This document shows, one piece after another, positions 1-5,300 of a stretch of 5,300 nucleotides of DNA. A model generated the notes under the pieces. The model did no database searches. It saw nothing but the letters and a program-made list of their open reading frames with translations, and was not told the origin of the DNA. Made by a program: the position numbers and the translations under genes. Origin of the DNA: Candidatus Cloacimonadota bacterium (GTDB taxonomy: Bacteria; Cloacimonadota; Cloacimonadia; Cloacimonadales; JAFGVF01). The stretch lies in assembly GCA_016938155.1 (NCBI GenBank), contig JAFGVF010000298.1, positions 1-5,300 of the forward strand. Direction: 5' to 3'. How positions within the stretch are numbered: the stretch's first letter is position 1; every line of letters begins with the position of its first letter.

Positions 1-34
1 TATGAACAAATTGTGGATAACTTTAGCCTATCCC

Positions 35-67
35 AGGGAGGGTCTAGGGAGGCTCTAGGGAGATTCT
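35..67 (+). repeat. Three tandem 11-bp G-rich repeats
   Basis: AGGGAGGGTCT (35-45), AGGGAGGCTCT (46-56) and AGGGAGATTCT (57-67) follow one another without gaps; only positions 7 and 8 vary. The array has four GGG runs (36-38, 40-42, 47-49, 58-60) that could form an intramolecular G-quadruplex. It may continue a larger structure to the left of the window, but the bases before 35 do not match the unit. Confidence 0.75.
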
Positions 68-117
68 AACGAAATTCCACCGTTTGAAAGCAGAGCAGTG
101 AAACGGAAAAGAGATGG

Positions 118-176
118 AAAAGAAAAAGAAATTGTAAGAAGAAAAAAGAAAAGAAAAAAGAAATTGTAATTGTAAT
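118..176 (+). repeat. Polypurine tract with a duplicated segment
   Basis: AAAAAGAAATTGTAA occurs at 123-137 and again at 155-169; allowing one extra A, the match extends left to 118 and 149. Between and around them are pure purine runs (116-131 and 136-163). The unit ATTGTA is then repeated in tandem at 163-174. This looks like slippage or local duplication in non-coding DNA. Confidence 0.65.
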
Positions 177-270
177 GGAATGTTTGGCTTGAAGGCTGGT
201 CACTTGGCAAGTCACACATTAGGGATTGATTATAGAACCATATAGAAAAACTACTGGAAGGTAACTGAAA

Positions 271-315
271 CGAATATTGGAGAACATTACTACTAAAGTG
301 TTCTTTCGAATATTG
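271..315. repeat. Interrupted inverted repeat flanked by a 9-bp direct repeat
   Basis: CGAATATTG is found at 271-279 and 307-315. Inside, AGAACA (281-286) and TGTTCT (299-304) are complementary with a 12-base loop. The palindromic AATATT cores (273-278, 309-314) can also pair, giving a two-part hairpin. There is no T-run after it, so it is not an obvious terminator; it could be a protein-binding site or chance. Confidence 0.4.
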
Positions 316-382
316 AGGCGACACAAAACAAGGATTGAGATAGAATCTACATGTGAACTTGTTTTGATTAAATTGTAGCTAT

Positions 383-399
383 AACTAAAGCTTTTAGTT
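383..399. repeat. Small perfect hairpin
   Basis: AACTAAA (383-389) and TTTAGTT (393-399) form a perfect 7-bp stem with a three-base loop. It is AT-rich and has no T-run on either side, so a terminator is unlikely. Confidence 0.35.
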
Positions 400-533
400 G
401 AAGATACATCAATGAACCTCAGTTAATTATTATTGATATCTGTATCCGTAAAATATTGCAACACAATCAATACATGAAGCAAAAAGAAATATTTCATTCA
501 CGATTCATTTAACAAATAGAATCAATTAATAGC

Positions 534-562
534 TTGACACCTAATCAAAGGTTGTTGATAAT
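534..562 (+). promoter_or_regulatory. Sigma70-type promoter candidate for the large gene
   Basis: A perfect TTGACA at 534-539 is followed after exactly 17 bases by GATAAT at 557-562, five of six matches to TATAAT. Transcription would start near 569 and give a leader of about 80 bases before ATG 652. It is the best promoter match I found upstream of the gene and lies in AT-rich non-coding DNA. In Bacteroidota proper the main sigma factor uses other elements, so this match counts more if the host is outside that phylum. Confidence 0.5.
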
Positions 563-594
563 TGAAGTGGAAATATTCATTTAGGGAGTTTCAT

Positions 595-628
595 TTTGAG
601 TTCGGGTAATTGATACAAGGTACTTTTT
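595..628 (+). promoter_or_regulatory. Weak alternative: Bacteroidota-type promoter
   Basis: TTTG at 595-598 and TACTTTTT at 621-628 resemble the -33 TTTG and -7 TAnnTTTG elements of Bacteroidota, with 22 bases between them and the last G missing. It would give a leader of only about 15-20 bases. This is a weaker match than the candidate at 534-562 and could be chance in AT-rich DNA. Confidence 0.2.
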
Positions 629-636
629 ATATAAAA

Positions 637-642
637 AAGGGG
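637..642 (+). promoter_or_regulatory. Ribosome-binding site of the large gene
   Basis: AAGGGG lies nine bases before ATG 652. It is an imperfect Shine-Dalgarno match at the right distance, in an A-rich leader. An in-frame stop at 643-645 lies between it and the ATG, so no upstream start in this frame is possible and the site supports 652. Confidence 0.5.
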
Positions 643-651
643 TAATTAAAA

Positions 652-711
652 ATGAAGCGAATTATTCTATGTACTTTAATTTTAGGATTTGCATTTCATT
701 GCTTATCTGTT
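652..711 (+). other. Signal peptide (residues about 1-20)
   Basis: The N-terminus begins MKR and continues with a hydrophobic core (IILCTLILGFAF, residues 4-15), followed by a polar stretch from about residue 21. This is a Sec-type signal peptide. The cleavage site is not clear; somewhere around residues 19-22 is likely. Cys17 is preceded by F-A-F-H, which does not fit a lipobox, so a lipoprotein is unlikely. Confidence 0.75.
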
Positions 712-3700
712 AGGATAAACAAAACTTTCTTTGACAATCAGCTTATTAGCTCAATTCACACAAATGGTAGTACTTCACCGGCAAACAATAGGGATGAGCA
801 TATTCTTCATTATGATGGAGACAATAATTCAGGAGTAGGTTCTGGTGCAGCATCAACATATACTGTCTGTGCTAGATATACACCGGAAGAATTGGTGAGT
901 TATAACGGGGCAATCTTAGAGAGGATTCAGTTCTATATCCTTGACGATGCTACATCAATTACACTAAAGGTGTTTGAAGGTTTAAACGAAACAACTCCCG
1001 GATCTCTTCTTGTTGACCAGATAGTACTATCTTTTTCTCCTAACTCCTGGAATGATATTACATTGACAAATCCAATAACAATAGATTCTAGCAGTGACTA
1101 TTGGGTAGGATATGAAATTGTTGCTGAATCAGGTTATCCCGCAGGTGCCGATTCAGGTCCTGTAATTGCAGATAAGGGAGCGAAAATATACTGGAACAGC
1201 ACTTGGTCAAATCTGATAGATTTAAATGCGTCTTTAGATGAAAATTTTAACATTAGGGCTATTCTCCAGACCAATAACTCGACTATTATAACCCTTGGAA
1301 CCGGAACAACAACAAACATGTCTCTGCCAATTGAACCTTATTATGGGTATAGTTACTCTCAATGTATTTACCTTCAAAGTGAAATGACAGTATCTTCAGG
1401 GACTATCAGCAGAATTTGGTATCACTATAACGGAGGAACCGATTTAAGTGCATCTACTCAATGGGTTATTTATATGGGGCATACTACTATGAGCTCATTT
1501 TCAGCTAATAATAGCTGGGTTCCCGTTTCGAACCTAACATTAGTCGGTACCTATATCCTTGATCCCTATCCAACTGACGATGAATGGATTGAATTTGTTT
1601 TAGATACCCCATTTGCTTATAACCACATAGATAATCTTGTAATAGCAGTTGAAGATAATCAAGGAGGATGGGATGGAAGTAGTGATGAGTTTTTTTGCAC
1701 TGGCACACCGAACTACAGAGGCTTGGAGTATCACAACGACAGCACAAATCCCAATCCCAACTCTCCTCCCAATGGAATACTCAGGGCTGCTTATGCAAAT
1801 GTACAATTAGAGTTTTTGGCTATTTCGGAAGAACCTTTTTTCTATTGCACCCCTTCTTCGTTTGATTTTGGAACAGTTTTTACCGGATTCAGCAGTAATC
1901 CCGAAACATTCACAATTACCAATCATGGAGGAAGTGAGTTGATTATTGCTAATCCAATCTCACTTGAAACTGGCAGCAATTTTACACTAAACGATATGAA
2001 TAGTTACCCGATAACACTCGAGACATCGATATCTGCGAGCTTTGAAGTTAGTTTCAATTCCATGATTGAAGGAACCATAACAGACAATATTATTATAACG
2101 GACAATATATCAAGGGAAACTCATTATTTACCCATTCAAGGTACGGGAATAGATGTTACAATTAATGATTTTCCTTACAATGAGACATTTGACACAAGTA
2201 TCTTACCATTAGGATGGATTATTGATCCCATAGTTTCTAGCGATAGCTGGGAATTAGCAAACTATGAGATAGGAGGTCATGGAGCTACTGCAGAAGCAAC
2301 AGGTAACGGTGGGTATATGTTAGTTATCGACGATTCATCCCCGGATACCGTGCCTGCTCATCTTTATACTCCTCCTTTTGATTTAAACACATTAATCCGT
2401 CCAACCTTAACTTTTAAATACTGGATTGGAGATTCCTCCAACACTTCTTCATTACATATTGATGTTATCACTCCTTATGGAATAGACTCATCTATCGCAA
2501 TAGTAACTGATTCCGATGGAGCAAATTCATGGGAGACATATAATGTTGACTTAACTTCATATAGTGGAATGCAAATCTCACTTGATTTCCGTGGCATGGA
2601 ATCATCAAGCTTTTATGGAGATATTTGCCTTGATGATGTATCTATATATGAATTGGGAATACTACCGTCTCCAACAGTTTTAGTTAATCCTCAGGATAAC
2701 GCTCTTAACATTCCATTAGATGGTCAATTAGAATGGGACAGTGTTTATAATACGGACGGCTATTATTTATCCCTTGGTACTGATTATCCGCCAACGAATG
2801 TACTTAACAACTTTAATCTTGGAAATGTTCTTATATATGATTATACTTCCTTAATGCCTGAGTCCACTTACTTTTGGCAGGTGATACCTTACAATTCTGT
2901 CGGTAATGCTGAAGAGTGTCCCATATGGTCATTCTCGACTATACCTGCAGGATTAATTGAGATAGGTAACGATATCTTATTAAATCAGAGTTTACCAATT
3001 GAACCCTATTATGGTTATTCTTATTCTCAATCAATATATCTACAATCAGAAATCAATATTATTAGCGGTCAAATAGAAAATATCTCCTATCATTATAATA
3101 ATTATGCAAATTTAAACAGCTGTAATTCCTGGGTAATCTACTTGGCTGAGACTCAAAAAACCTCCTTTGAATCAACTTTAGATTGGATACCGATAACTCA
3201 GTTTATTGAAGTTTATAATGGACCACTACCCACAATTCAGAGTGATGGATGGATAGAGTTTGATTTAACAACTTCCTTTGCATATAACAATGTAGATAAT
3301 TTAGTTATTGCTGTTGAAGAAAATCAAGGTGGTTACACCTCTACCGGAAACGAAGATTTTTACTGTTCAGCAGTAGCTGAAAATAGAAGTATTTACTATT
3401 ATAATGATAGCATAAATCCAAATCCTATTGCTCCACCAACTGCATCAGCTATTCTTTCAGTTATACCAAATGTTAGATTACTGTTTGAAGATTATGTCTC
3501 AGTTCCTAATGTTTCATCGCTGTTAAATCCCTTATCAACCTCTGTCGGTGTCAGAGTTACAGATGAATTGAATTGGAGTCAGGCTACAGGTGCTGAGGGT
3601 TATTACCTCTCTTTAGGAACAGATACACCTCCAACTAATGTTTTAGATATGATTGATTTAGGTAATGTAACTTCTTATCAATATAATAATCTTATGAATT

Positions 3701-5300
3701 CTACTAACTATTTTTGGCAAATCACACCATACAACGCAAATGGAAATGCTGTAAATTGTCCTATTTGGGAGTTTACTACTCGAATTGTGAGTGACCAACT
3801 TAGTGTTCCAGATGAGTTTAGTACAATTCAGACAGCTATTGATGCATCTATTGATGGAGAGACCGTTCTGGTTCAACCCGGGACATATTATGAGAATATA
3901 GATTTCAGCGGAAAGGCAATTACCGTTGCTTCACTGTTCCATACAAACGGTGATAGTCTCTATATAGAAACAACAATTATTAACGGTAATGATATAGGTC
4001 ACTGCGTAAACTTCTCATCTGGAGAAACTAATGCTTCAATTTTAACAGGCTTTACTGTTACCAATGGATATGCTGTCGATGGAGGTGGAATATACTGTCA
4101 GGATTCCAGTCCTTCCATAAATCATTGTACAATTAGTGATAATCAAGCGACAGAAGATGGGGGTGGAATAAAGGTCGATGGGATAGCTGCCCCAATTCTT
4201 CATGATTTGACTATAGACAATAATCAGGCTCAGAATGGAGGGGGAGTAAGTGTTACCGGTGGAGCTTCAATTGAAGCAAACAATATGCTAATAGCTTCGA
4301 ATAGTACTACTAATAGAGCCGGTGGTTTGGAATCACTCAATTCCTATGTTTTCCTCACAAACTGCCAATTTGATTTTAACAATGCTTCTAATGCAGGAGG
4401 AGCTCTATTTTTATATTACGGTGAGATGAAGCTTGATCGCTGCCTTATTGATTATAACAATTCCGGACGCGGTGGTGCTATATACCTGCAAGGAGATAAT
4501 GAGTTTTCTACCACTTTCTGCACTCTTGCAGATAACGGTTCAACAATGGGTGGCAACTCTATGTATGTAAATGGAGCAACAGAAGCATACTTCATCAATA
4601 CGATATTCCAATCTCAAGGACCATCCGAAATAGGGTTTACAGGAAGTGCAAGTAACCTTAATTTCTATTATTCCAGAATTATAAATACTCCACAAGCCAT
4701 CGAAAATGATAACGGCTCAACGGTGTTTATTGATGCCTCTGTTATCAGCGATGACCCGTTGTTTGTTGATCCCATGATTGGCGATTATACACTCTCATAT
4801 AACTCTCCCTGTATAAATGCTGGAACTGCGTATTTTGAGAATGGAGGAACAATATTTGTTGATTTGCAACCGGAAGAATACAGCGGAACTGCTCCCGATA
4901 TGGGAATGTATGAGTTTGAAGGAGTAATTGAACCTGTACTTAGCTATACTCCGGAAACAATTGAATATGGTACATTGATGTTATATCAAACCTCTCTCGC
5001 TCATATCATTGTTACTAATGAGGGTTTTGGGATATTGAATATATCCAATATATCCATAGATTCGGATGATATTGAGCTATCAGCGACCGGATATGCAGTA
5101 GAACCGGGATTTTCAGAGACTTTAAATTTAATGTACACTCCTACAGAACTTGGAGAATTTAACTATACCCTAAGCTTTAATACCAATTCTGTAGGGCAGG
5201 AACTTGTAAATATTCCTGTTTCAGCAACAGTTTTAACACCACCACAGTTTAGTCTCAGCAGTGATGAATTAAGTACAACAATAATTGGAGAAATTGCTCA
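652..5300 (+). CDS. Large secreted multidomain beta-rich surface protein (adhesin-like), 3' end outside window
   Basis: The frame is open from ATG 652 to the window edge, giving 1549 residues without a stop; the C-terminus is missing. The start is well fixed: an in-frame TAA lies at 643-645, a purine-rich ribosome-binding site at 637-642, and the first residues form a signal peptide (KR, then a hydrophobic stretch). The protein is a mosaic of beta domains: N-terminal sandwich 50-206, domain A 212-389, ASH-like 395-500, anchor-J-like 505-668, FN3-like 672-763, domain A again 768-945, FN3-like 950-1043, Pmp-like beta-helix 1050-1423, ASH-like 1428-1528, and a further ASH-like start at 1530. It is rich in Asn, Ser, Thr, Tyr and Gly, with few Lys or Arg, as is usual for exported adhesins. 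No protease, glycosidase or other catalytic motif is evident. By analogy with FCB-group proteins it is probably exported through Sec and then a type IX system, and anchored or released at the cell surface, but that needs the missing C-terminus. The coding call is very secure; the adhesin role is inference. Confidence 0.95.
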   Translation, partial: MKRIILCTLILGFAFHCLSVRINKTFFDNQLISSIHTNGSTSPANNRDEHILHYDGDNNSGVGSGAASTYTVCARYTPEELVSYNGAILERIQFYILDDATSITLKVFEGLNETTPGSLLVDQIVLSFSPNSWNDITLTNPITIDSSSDYWVGYEIVAESGYPAGADSGPVIADKGAKIYWNSTWSNLIDLNASLDENFNIRAILQTNNSTIITLGTGTTTNMSLPIEPYYGYSYSQCIYLQSEMTVSSGTISRIWYHYNGGTDLSASTQWVIYMGHTTMSSFSANNSWVPVSNLTLVGTYILDPYPTDDEWIEFVLDTPFAYNHIDNLVIAVEDNQGGWDGSSDEFFCTGTPNYRGLEYHNDSTNPNPNSPPNGILRAAYANVQLEFLAISEEPFFYCTPSSFDFGTVFTGFSSNPETFTITNHGGSELIIANPISLETGSNFTLNDMNSYPITLETSISASFEVSFNSMIEGTITDNIIITDNISRETHYLPIQGTGIDVTINDFPYNETFDTSILPLGWIIDPIVSSDSWELANYEIGGHGATAEATGNGGYMLVIDDSSPDTVPAHLYTPPFDLNTLIRPTLTFKYWIGDSSNTSSLHIDVITPYGIDSSIAIVTDSDGANSWETYNVDLTSYSGMQISLDFRGMESSSFYGDICLDDVSIYELGILPSPTVLVNPQDNALNIPLDGQLEWDSVYNTDGYYLSLGTDYPPTNVLNNFNLGNVLIYDYTSLMPESTYFWQVIPYNSVGNAEECPIWSFSTIPAGLIEIGNDILLNQSLPIEPYYGYSYSQSIYLQSEINIISGQIENISYHYNNYANLNSCNSWVIYLAETQKTSFESTLDWIPITQFIEVYNGPLPTIQSDGWIEFDLTTSFAYNNVDNLVIAVEENQGGYTSTGNEDFYCSAVAENRSIYYYNDSINPNPIAPPTASAILSVIPNVRLLFEDYVSVPNVSSLLNPLSTSVGVRVTDELNWSQATGAEGYYLSLGTDTPPTNVLDMIDLGNVTSYQYNNLMNSTNYFWQITPYNANGNAVNCPIWEFTTRIVSDQLSVPDEFSTIQTAIDASIDGETVLVQPGTYYENIDFSGKAITVASLFHTNGDSLYIETTIINGNDIGHCVNFSSGETNASILTGFTVTNGYAVDGGGIYCQDSSPSINHCTISDNQATEDGGGIKVDGIAAPILHDLTIDNNQAQNGGGVSVTGGASIEANNMLIASNSTTNRAGGLESLNSYVFLTNCQFDFNNASNAGGALFLYYGEMKLDRCLIDYNNSGRGGAIYLQGDNEFSTTFCTLADNGSTMGGNSMYVNGATEAYFINTIFQSQGPSEIGFTGSASNLNFYYSRIINTPQAIENDNGSTVFIDASVISDDPLFVDPMIGDYTLSYNSPCINAGTAYFENGGTIFVDLQPEEYSGTAPDMGMYEFEGVIEPVLSYTPETIEYGTLMLYQTSLAHIIVTNEGFGILNISNISIDSDDIELSATGYAVEPGFSETLNLMYTPTELGEFNYTLSFNTNSVGQELVNIPVSATVLTPPQFSLSSDELSTTIIGEIA
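799..1269 (+). other. N-terminal beta-sandwich domain (residues about 50-206)
   Basis: The pattern is YTPEEL, then SYNGAILERIQFYI, a TPGSLLVDQ turn, a WNDITLTNPITI strand pair, DYWVGYEI, and an ending NFNIRAIL. From memory, this order of strands with a closing 'N.nIRA' motif recurs in large secreted proteins of FCB-group bacteria, next to cleaved-adhesin or FN3 domains. I cannot assign a family name with certainty. It looks like a binding or structural module; no active-site residues stand out. Confidence 0.5.
1285..1818 (+). repeat. Unnamed repeated domain A, copy 1 (residues 212-389)
   Basis: This is the first of two homologous segments of about 178 residues in the same protein. Shared blocks with copy 2 (residues 768-945) include SLPIEPYYGYSYSQ, IYLQSE, YHYN, WVIY, WIEF, DNLVIAVE, NQGG, an F-[FY]-C motif (Cys349 matching Cys905) and NPNP. 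The two align almost without gaps; blocks are offset by 555 to 557 residues, so only single-residue indels are needed. Aromatic-rich alternating strands suggest a beta-sandwich. I know of similar segments in other FCB-group secreted proteins but no established function. Confidence 0.8.
1834..2151 (+). other. ASH / choice-of-anchor-D-like Ig domain (residues 395-500)
   Basis: The segment starts with 'P.SFDFGTVFTG', continues with 'FTITNHGGSELIIANPIS', and ends with a strand closing on 'LPIQGTG'. This is the standard pattern of ASH/HYDIN-type Ig folds (choice-of-anchor D): a 'FG.v..G......ftItN.G...L.i' opening and an 'I.G.G' end roughly 100 residues later. Such domains generally act as spacers or binding modules in extracellular proteins. 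Confidence 0.7.
2164..2655 (+). other. Choice-of-anchor-J / MAM-like domain (residues 505-668)
   Basis: The domain opens with 'YNETFDTSILPLGWI', a typical 'eTFe....P.gW' start, followed by 'SWELAN', 'PAHLYTPPFDL', 'PTLTFKYWIG', 'SWETYNVDLTSYSG', and closes with 'GDICLDDVSIYEL'. This order of motifs is that of the choice-of-anchor J / cleaved-adhesin jelly-roll family common in FCB-group surface proteins, where related domains bind carbohydrate or protein. The acidic residues near the end (DICLDD, about 657-662) may bind calcium, as in related folds; that is inference. Confidence 0.7.
2665..2940 (+). repeat. Fibronectin type III-like domain, copy 1 (residues 672-763)
   Basis: A 'P.nV..PLDG.LEW' opening, a central 'GYYLSLGTD.PPTNVL' and a 'TYFWQVIPYNSVGNA' hairpin lead to a closing 'CPIWSFST'. 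This is the FN3-like layout seen in many secreted FCB proteins (Trp695 in the core, 'YFWQV.PYN' strand). It aligns with copy 2 without gaps from Trp695 to Thr763 (offset 280). It sits between the anchor-J-like domain and domain A copy 2. Confidence 0.75.
2953..3486 (+). repeat. Unnamed repeated domain A, copy 2 (residues 768-945)
   Basis: This is the second copy of the segment described at residues 212-389, with the same order of blocks: SLPIEPYYGYSYSQ, IYLQSE, YHYN, SWVIY, WIEF, DNLVIAVE, NQGG, DFYC and NPNP. Between the blocks the two copies differ freely, including in the loop before WIEF. Copy 2 is flanked on both sides by FN3-like domains, whereas copy 1 follows the N-terminal sandwich. 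Confidence 0.8.
3499..3780 (+). repeat. Fibronectin type III-like domain, copy 2 (residues 950-1043)
   Basis: It repeats the first FN3-like domain: 'LNW' core (Trp975), 'GYYLSLGTDTPPTNVL', 'NYFWQITPYNANGNA' and 'CPIWEFTT'. The cysteine in CPIW is kept in both copies (756 and 1036). It leads directly into the beta-helix, so it may act as a linker between domain A and the helix. Confidence 0.75.
3799..4920 (+). other. Right-handed parallel beta-helix with Pmp-like rungs (residues 1050-1423)
   Basis: The opening 'VPDEFSTIQTAIDA...GETVLVQPGTYYENI' is the usual N-terminal cap and first turn of pectate-lyase-fold proteins of the DUF1565 type. It is followed by seven rungs marked by a GG pair (residues 1144, 1170, 1196, 1224, 1249, 1274, 1300), each about 25-28 residues apart and mostly preceded by an 'xxN' turn (SDNQ, DNNQ, ASNS, DFNN, DYNN, ADNG). 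The 'GG[AGL][ILV]' and 'xxN' pattern resembles the repeats of chlamydial polymorphic membrane proteins. Catalytic residues of pectate or pectin lyases are not recognisable. An adhesive or structural stalk is the most likely role. Confidence 0.8.
4750..4920 (+). other. Choice-of-anchor-Q-like end of the beta-helix (residues 1367-1423)
   Basis: The sequence contains 'DDPLFVDP', 'DYTLSYNSPCINAG' and, near the end, 'PDMGMYEFE'. The series 'dPlF.......dy.L...SP.InaG ... D.GayE' is a well-known closing signature of beta-helix surface proteins in many bacteria (choice-of-anchor Q). It marks the C-terminal cap of the helix here. Confidence 0.7.
4933..5235 (+). other. Second ASH / choice-of-anchor-D-like domain (residues 1428-1528)
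   Basis: It opens with 'LSYTPETIEYGTL', continues with 'IIVTNEGFGILNISNIS' and 'LNLMYTPTELGEFNYTLSFNTN', and ends with 'VNIPVSATV'. This is the same Ig-type pattern as residues 395-500, including the 'TN.G.g.L.I' strand and the 'Y.P...G.f...L.f' hairpin. It follows directly on the beta-helix cap. Confidence 0.7.
5239..5300 (+). other. Start of a third ASH-like domain, cut by the window edge
   Basis: From residue 1530 the sequence 'PPQFSLSSDELSTTIIGE' looks like the first strand of another Ig-type domain ('P.fsls...l......g'). It would form a tandem pair with the domain before it. Only about 20 residues are visible, so the call rests on position and a weak pattern. Confidence 0.4.

Larger units (their letters stand above)
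70..533. other. Non-coding AT-rich upstream region
   Basis: I see no convincing gene on either strand in this stretch. The only longer frame is on the minus strand at 55-324; it is driven by the polypurine tract (its product is a run of Phe and Leu) and lacks a ribosome-binding site. Apart from the repeats and hairpins listed separately, a bulged hairpin at 502-523 (GATTC/GAATC and ATTT/AAAT around a three-base loop) is the only other structure noted. Confidence 0.6.

Noticed and set aside
2..58. Short frame MNKLWITLAYPREGLGRL
   Set aside because: Only 18 codons, ending in the tandem repeat, with no visible ribosome-binding site inside the window.
1..69. Possible C-terminal tail of an upstream gene (frame 1, 22 codons, stop at 67-69)
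   Set aside because: Too short to judge, and half of it is the 11-bp tandem repeat, which would be an odd end for a conserved protein. It cannot be excluded without the sequence to the left.
55..324. Minus-strand frame of 89 codons
   Set aside because: It starts with GTG, has no ribosome-binding site, and its middle is a Phe/Leu run produced by the polypurine tract on the other strand. There is no recognisable domain.
383..399. Hairpin as a transcription terminator
   Set aside because: The stem is AT-only apart from one C-G pair, and no T-run follows on either strand.
610..635. TTGATA with TATAAA as a promoter close to the gene
   Set aside because: The spacing is only 14 bases, and the transcript would start at or after the ribosome-binding site.
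664..702. Lipoprotein signal ending at Cys17
   Set aside because: The residues before Cys17 (F-A-F-H) do not match a lipobox, which needs a small residue just before the Cys.
1134..1806. Three minus-strand frames inside the large gene
   Set aside because: They lie opposite the clearly coding domain A and N-terminal domain, are 61 to 80 codons long, and have no domain or start signal. They are shadows of the real frame.
3658..3876. Minus-strand frame of 72 codons
   Set aside because: It lies opposite the second FN3-like domain and the start of the beta-helix and has no independent support.

Overview
The window is dominated by one very long gene on the + strand. It starts at ATG 652 and stays open, without a stop or frameshift, to the right edge (1549 complete codons plus two bases). 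It encodes a secreted, multidomain, all-beta surface protein. Upstream lies about 650 bases of AT-rich DNA with no convincing gene, which holds a good promoter candidate and several small repeats. I see no RNA gene, CRISPR array, insertion sequence, or defence or mobile system.

The source is probably a low-GC bacterium of the FCB group, such as Cloacimonadota or Bacteroidota and relatives. This is inferred from protein style: an N-terminal signal peptide followed by a chain of 'choice-of-anchor' beta domains, fibronectin-III-like domains, and a Pmp-like right-handed beta-helix ending in an 'SPCINAG ... PDMGMYEF' motif. In that group such proteins usually end in a type IX secretion (T9SS) sorting domain or an FlgD-like Ig domain. 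The C-terminus here is outside the window, so this cannot be confirmed.

Layout: 1-70 has a G-rich 11-bp tandem repeat. 100-176 is a polypurine tract with a duplicated segment. 271-317 and 383-399 hold small inverted repeats. 534-562 matches a sigma70-type promoter (TTGACA, 17 bp, GATAAT). 637-642 is a purine-rich ribosome-binding site. The protein (residues) reads: signal peptide 1-20; N-terminal beta-sandwich 50-206; unnamed domain A copy 1, 212-389; ASH / choice-of-anchor-D-like domain 395-500; choice-of-anchor-J / MAM-like domain 505-668; FN3-like 1, 672-763; domain A copy 2, 768-945; FN3-like 2, 950-1043; beta-helix 1050-1423, closing with a choice-of-anchor-Q-like end; a second ASH-like domain 1428-1528; and the start of a third from 1530.

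The parts make biological sense together. Sandwich domains would act as spacers and binding modules that present a beta-helix stalk or adhesive surface outside the cell. No catalytic motif is visible, so adhesion, ligand binding or a structural role is more likely than enzyme activity. The ligand cannot be told from sequence.
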